Source of the DNA: Bacillota bacterium
GTDB taxonomy: Bacteria; Bacillota; Bacilli; Alicyclobacillales; SLC66
Assembly: GCA_021846145.1 (NCBI GenBank)
Contig: JAJZCJ010000170.1
Coordinates: forward strand, 1 to 7,214
DNA: 7,214 nucleotides
Reading direction: 5' to 3'
The notes beneath the pieces are model-generated. The model did not search any database. It was given only the letters and a program-made list of their open reading frames with translations, and had not been told where the DNA came from. The translations under genes and the position numbers were made by a program. Shown piece after piece: positions 5,107-7,214 of the stretch. How positions within the stretch are numbered: position 1 is the first letter of the stretch; every line of letters begins with the position of its first letter.

Positions 5107-6583
5107 GTTAAATAACCTCCCGTTGGCTTTTTTTATAAACCGCCCAAATTACCCTTGGTACGTAGTTGGTACCGTATTTATAGGCGCGTTTATGGCGGCG
5201 TTAGACACTAGTATTATCACAGTAGCATTACCCAGCATTGCACACGAATTCCATCAGTCAATCAGCGTAACAGCATGGGTGGCGCTCGCCTATTTGTTGA
5301 CCCTAACTGCCCTGCTTGCGATTTTCGGACGAGTCGCTGACATCGTAGGACGCAGACCGTTGTATACTCTAGGATTTACCGTTTTTATTATTGGCTCTGC
5401 CATATGTGGTGCATCTCCTAATTTAACGATTTTAATTGGCGCGAGAATTTTACAAGCAATCGGTGCCGTACTTTTGCAGTCCAACAGTATTGCCATTGTC
5501 ACTGCAGCCGTTCCATTAAGTTCACGAGGCAAAGCAATCGGCATTCAAGGCACTGCACTAGCAATTGGTCTGTCACTTGGACCTACCATCGGCGGATTTC
5601 TAATTGGCACGTTTGGCTGGAGATCCATATTTTACGTCAACGTTCCAGTGGGAATTATTGGAACGTTGCTGGCAGCCATGATTTTGCCACGCGACATTTT
5701 GAAAAAACCAGAGATCAAACGTCCCTTTGACTTTGTAGGCGCGTTTTTAATTGCAGTAAGCCTTGTTTTTCTGCTTTTTGGTATCAATCAAGGCAACGAA
5801 CGTGGCTGGGCATCTCCGCTCATCATCATCTCAATCGTACTTGGAATTGTGTTGATTCTGGGATTTTATTTGCAGGAAAAAAGACATCCTGCCCCCATCA
5901 TTGACTTTTCCCTTTTTAAGATTACTAATTTAACATGGGGTAACCTTTCAGGAGCCATCACTTACGCTGTGATGTATGGGGTTCTATTTATCATTCCGTA
6001 TTATCTTGAAGAAGCGTTACATTTATCCTCTGCTCACTCAGGATTATTAACTTCTCCATTGCCACTAGGCATGATGATGCTCGCACCTATTGCGGGACGG
6101 ATCGCTGATCGTTTAGGCGAGAAAATCCCCACCATGGCGGGAGCCATACTAATGTTAATTGGCGTCTTTTGTTTAGTGTTTTTAACACCTACCTCTTCCT
6201 TTATCTTAATGATCATTCTGTTATTTATCATCGGTGTCGGAATGGGTATTTTCACACCTCCTAATAACAGTTCAGTCATGGGTAGCACGCCCCATGAATC
6301 ACTTGGCGTATCATCTGGCATGCTAAACATGTCTCGTTCACTTGGACAGAGCGCCGGCATCGCACTAGCATTCGCTATTTTCCAGGGAATTACTATCATT
6401 TTTGGCTTCACATCAAATAATGCCCCAATACACGTACTGGTGAGGGCATTTCACGTGACCATTATCAGTCTTGCCATCCTGAGTATTTTGGCGGTGCTCA
6501 TATCCATTTTCCGATCTTCAAACAGCACGCGTAACGATGGAGAACATCATTCACAAAACATGGCTGAATTCACTTTAGAATAA
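5099..6583 (+). CDS. MFS transporter, DHA2 (EmrB/QacA-type, 14-helix) drug exporter
   Basis: A 494-residue inner-membrane protein of the DHA2 drug:proton antiporter family, which exports lipophilic compounds or metabolites using the proton gradient. Family motifs are in order: D1 in helix 1, AALDTSIITVALP (33-45, with D36); motif A in the loop after helix 2, GRVADIVGRRPLYT (77-90); motif C in helix 5, ALAIGLSLGPTIGGF (153-167); and WRSIFYVNVPVGI (174-186). Length and hydrophobic spacing suit 14 helices. The frame extends to a TTG at 5081-5083, but the ribosome site AAAGGAGG (5085-5092) lies 6 nt before ATG 5099-5101, so the ATG is the start. It overlaps the GntR gene by 8 nt and so is translationally coupled to it. 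No membrane-fusion (EmrA-like) partner is present, as is usual for exporters of single-membrane bacteria. The substrate cannot be told from sequence. No clear terminator follows, only a T-run at 6601-6606. Confidence 0.95.
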   Translation: MNKLNNLPLAFFINRPNYPWYVVGTVFIGAFMAALDTSIITVALPSIAHEFHQSISVTAWVALAYLLTLTALLAIFGRVADIVGRRPLYTLGFTVFIIGSAICGASPNLTILIGARILQAIGAVLLQSNSIAIVTAAVPLSSRGKAIGIQGTALAIGLSLGPTIGGFLIGTFGWRSIFYVNVPVGIIGTLLAAMILPRDILKKPEIKRPFDFVGAFLIAVSLVFLLFGINQGNERGWASPLIIISIVLGIVLILGFYLQEKRHPAPIIDFSLFKITNLTWGNLSGAITYAVMYGVLFIIPYYLEEALHLSSAHSGLLTSPLPLGMMMLAPIAGRIADRLGEKIPTMAGAILMLIGVFCLVFLTPTSSFILMIILLFIIGVGMGIFTPPNNSSVMGSTPHESLGVSSGMLNMSRSLGQSAGIALAFAIFQGITIIFGFTSNNAPIHVLVRAFHVTIISLAILSILAVLISIFRSSNSTRNDGEHHSQNMAEFTLE

Positions 6584-6604
6584 ATTCTTATTAGCCTTGG
6601 TTTT

Positions 6605-6633
6605 TTGACAATGAATAACATATAAGCTAGGAT
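6605..6633 (+). promoter_or_regulatory. Predicted promoter of the cardiolipin synthase gene
   Basis: A perfect -35 box TTGACA (6605-6610) is followed after 17 nt by TAGGAT (6628-6633), a 4-of-6 match to the -10 consensus. Transcription would start near 6640, about 30 nt before the start codon at 6670. Confidence 0.55.
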
Positions 6634-6669
6634 TAATAGGTTTAGTTCAGCTGTGGGGAGTGAGTGAAC

Positions 6670-7214
6670 TTGCCGATGTTTATGCTCCTCGGAAAAATTT
6701 TGCTCATCATGATTATCCTCTTGATTGTATCGCAGATTATCGTGATTATCAGTTCAGTCATTATGACTAGATTTCGTAGAAGAAGAGCACACTTATCTTT
6801 TGGCGAAATAAAAGAACCTTTAGTCTATATTGACGAAAATAACTTGCAAATCTTCACTTATGGAATGGATTTATACCATGCGATGTTACATGACATTGAA
6901 GAAGCGAAGGAGTCCATTTGCTTAGAGTCTTTTATTTGGAAAGGGGACACCATTGGTCACAGCTTCAAAGATGCCTTGACCAAAAAAGCAGATGCGGGGG
7001 TTCCTGTTTACATCATTCTGGACGGTTTTGCTAATTTAGTCGTACCAAGATCATTTAAAGTGTTCTCAAATAAAATTCATGTACTGATATACCGGTCTTG
7101 GCGAGGATTATTCGACGTGTTTGATCCTCGCCACTGGTCCCGTGATCATCGCAAAGTACTGATAATTGATCGCAAGATCGGCTATACCGGAGGGTATAAT
7201 ATTGGCGATTTATA
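6670..7214 (+). CDS. Cardiolipin synthase-like phospholipase D family protein (partial, cut by right edge)
   Basis: The first 181 codons of a membrane-bound phospholipase D superfamily enzyme. Residues 4-32 form a single long hydrophobic N-terminal anchor followed by the basic stretch RFRRRR (34-39). The catalytic domain then starts, with ICLESFIWKGDTIG (83-96) and VPVYIILDGF (111-120). The first HKD motif (H-x-K-x4-D) is complete at H160, K162, D167, followed by GYTGGYNIGD (171-180), as in cardiolipin synthases that join two phosphatidylglycerol molecules. A second HKD motif should lie beyond the window. The start is taken as TTG 6670-6672 because GGGGAG (6655-6660) is 9 nt upstream; ATG 6676-6678 would be 15 nt away. 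Classical ClsA has two N-terminal helices; here one long segment is seen, so a ClsB-like or other PLD-type lipid synthase is also possible. Confidence 0.88.
   Translation, partial: MPMFMLLGKILLIMIILLIVSQIIVIISSVIMTRFRRRRAHLSFGEIKEPLVYIDENNLQIFTYGMDLYHAMLHDIEEAKESICLESFIWKGDTIGHSFKDALTKKADAGVPVYIILDGFANLVVPRSFKVFSNKIHVLIYRSWRGLFDVFDPRHWSRDHRKVLIIDRKIGYTGGYNIGDL

Overview
This 7.2-kb window looks chromosomal and comes from a Gram-positive Bacillota (Bacilli-like) organism of moderate GC. The evidence is strong purine-rich Shine-Dalgarno sequences, TTG starts, a YetJ-type Bax-inhibitor-1 protein with Bacillus-like residue numbering, an M29 aminopeptidase, a GntR/HutC regulator coupled to a DHA2 exporter, and a phospholipase-D type cardiolipin synthase. 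The genus cannot be fixed from the sequence; an Alicyclobacillaceae-type acidophile would fit but is a guess.

Minus strand, right to left (3942 to 1): an M29 metallo-aminopeptidase gene, mutY and a short HesB-like gene are packed with gaps of 5 bases each and form a translationally coupled operon. A promoter-like sequence then precedes a YetJ/BI-1 membrane protein gene, followed after 33 bp by a FadR-type GntR regulator that runs off the left edge.

The most notable item is the HesB-like gene at 1443-1751. Its reading frame carries one in-frame TGA (1638-1640) exactly where HesB/IscA proteins have their first conserved cluster-binding cysteine. A 7-bp hairpin with a 5-nt UGGAC loop begins 18 nt after the TGA (loop after 25 nt), as expected of a bacterial SECIS element. 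It reads as a 102-residue HesB-related selenoprotein with Sec at position 38, which standard gene calling would split or miss. The neighbouring mutY and aminopeptidase genes use TGA as a true stop, so TGA is not reassigned genome-wide.

Plus strand (4050 to 7214): a 65-residue single-pass membrane protein with a clear terminator, then a GntR/HutC-UTRA repressor gene overlapping by 8 nt a 14-helix DHA2 drug exporter gene. A perfect 9-bp inverted repeat lies over the predicted start of transcription of this pair and is a good candidate operator. After a further promoter-like sequence, a cardiolipin-synthase-like gene starts and is cut by the right edge. No RNA gene, insertion sequence, CRISPR array or stretch over 300 bases without a gene was seen.
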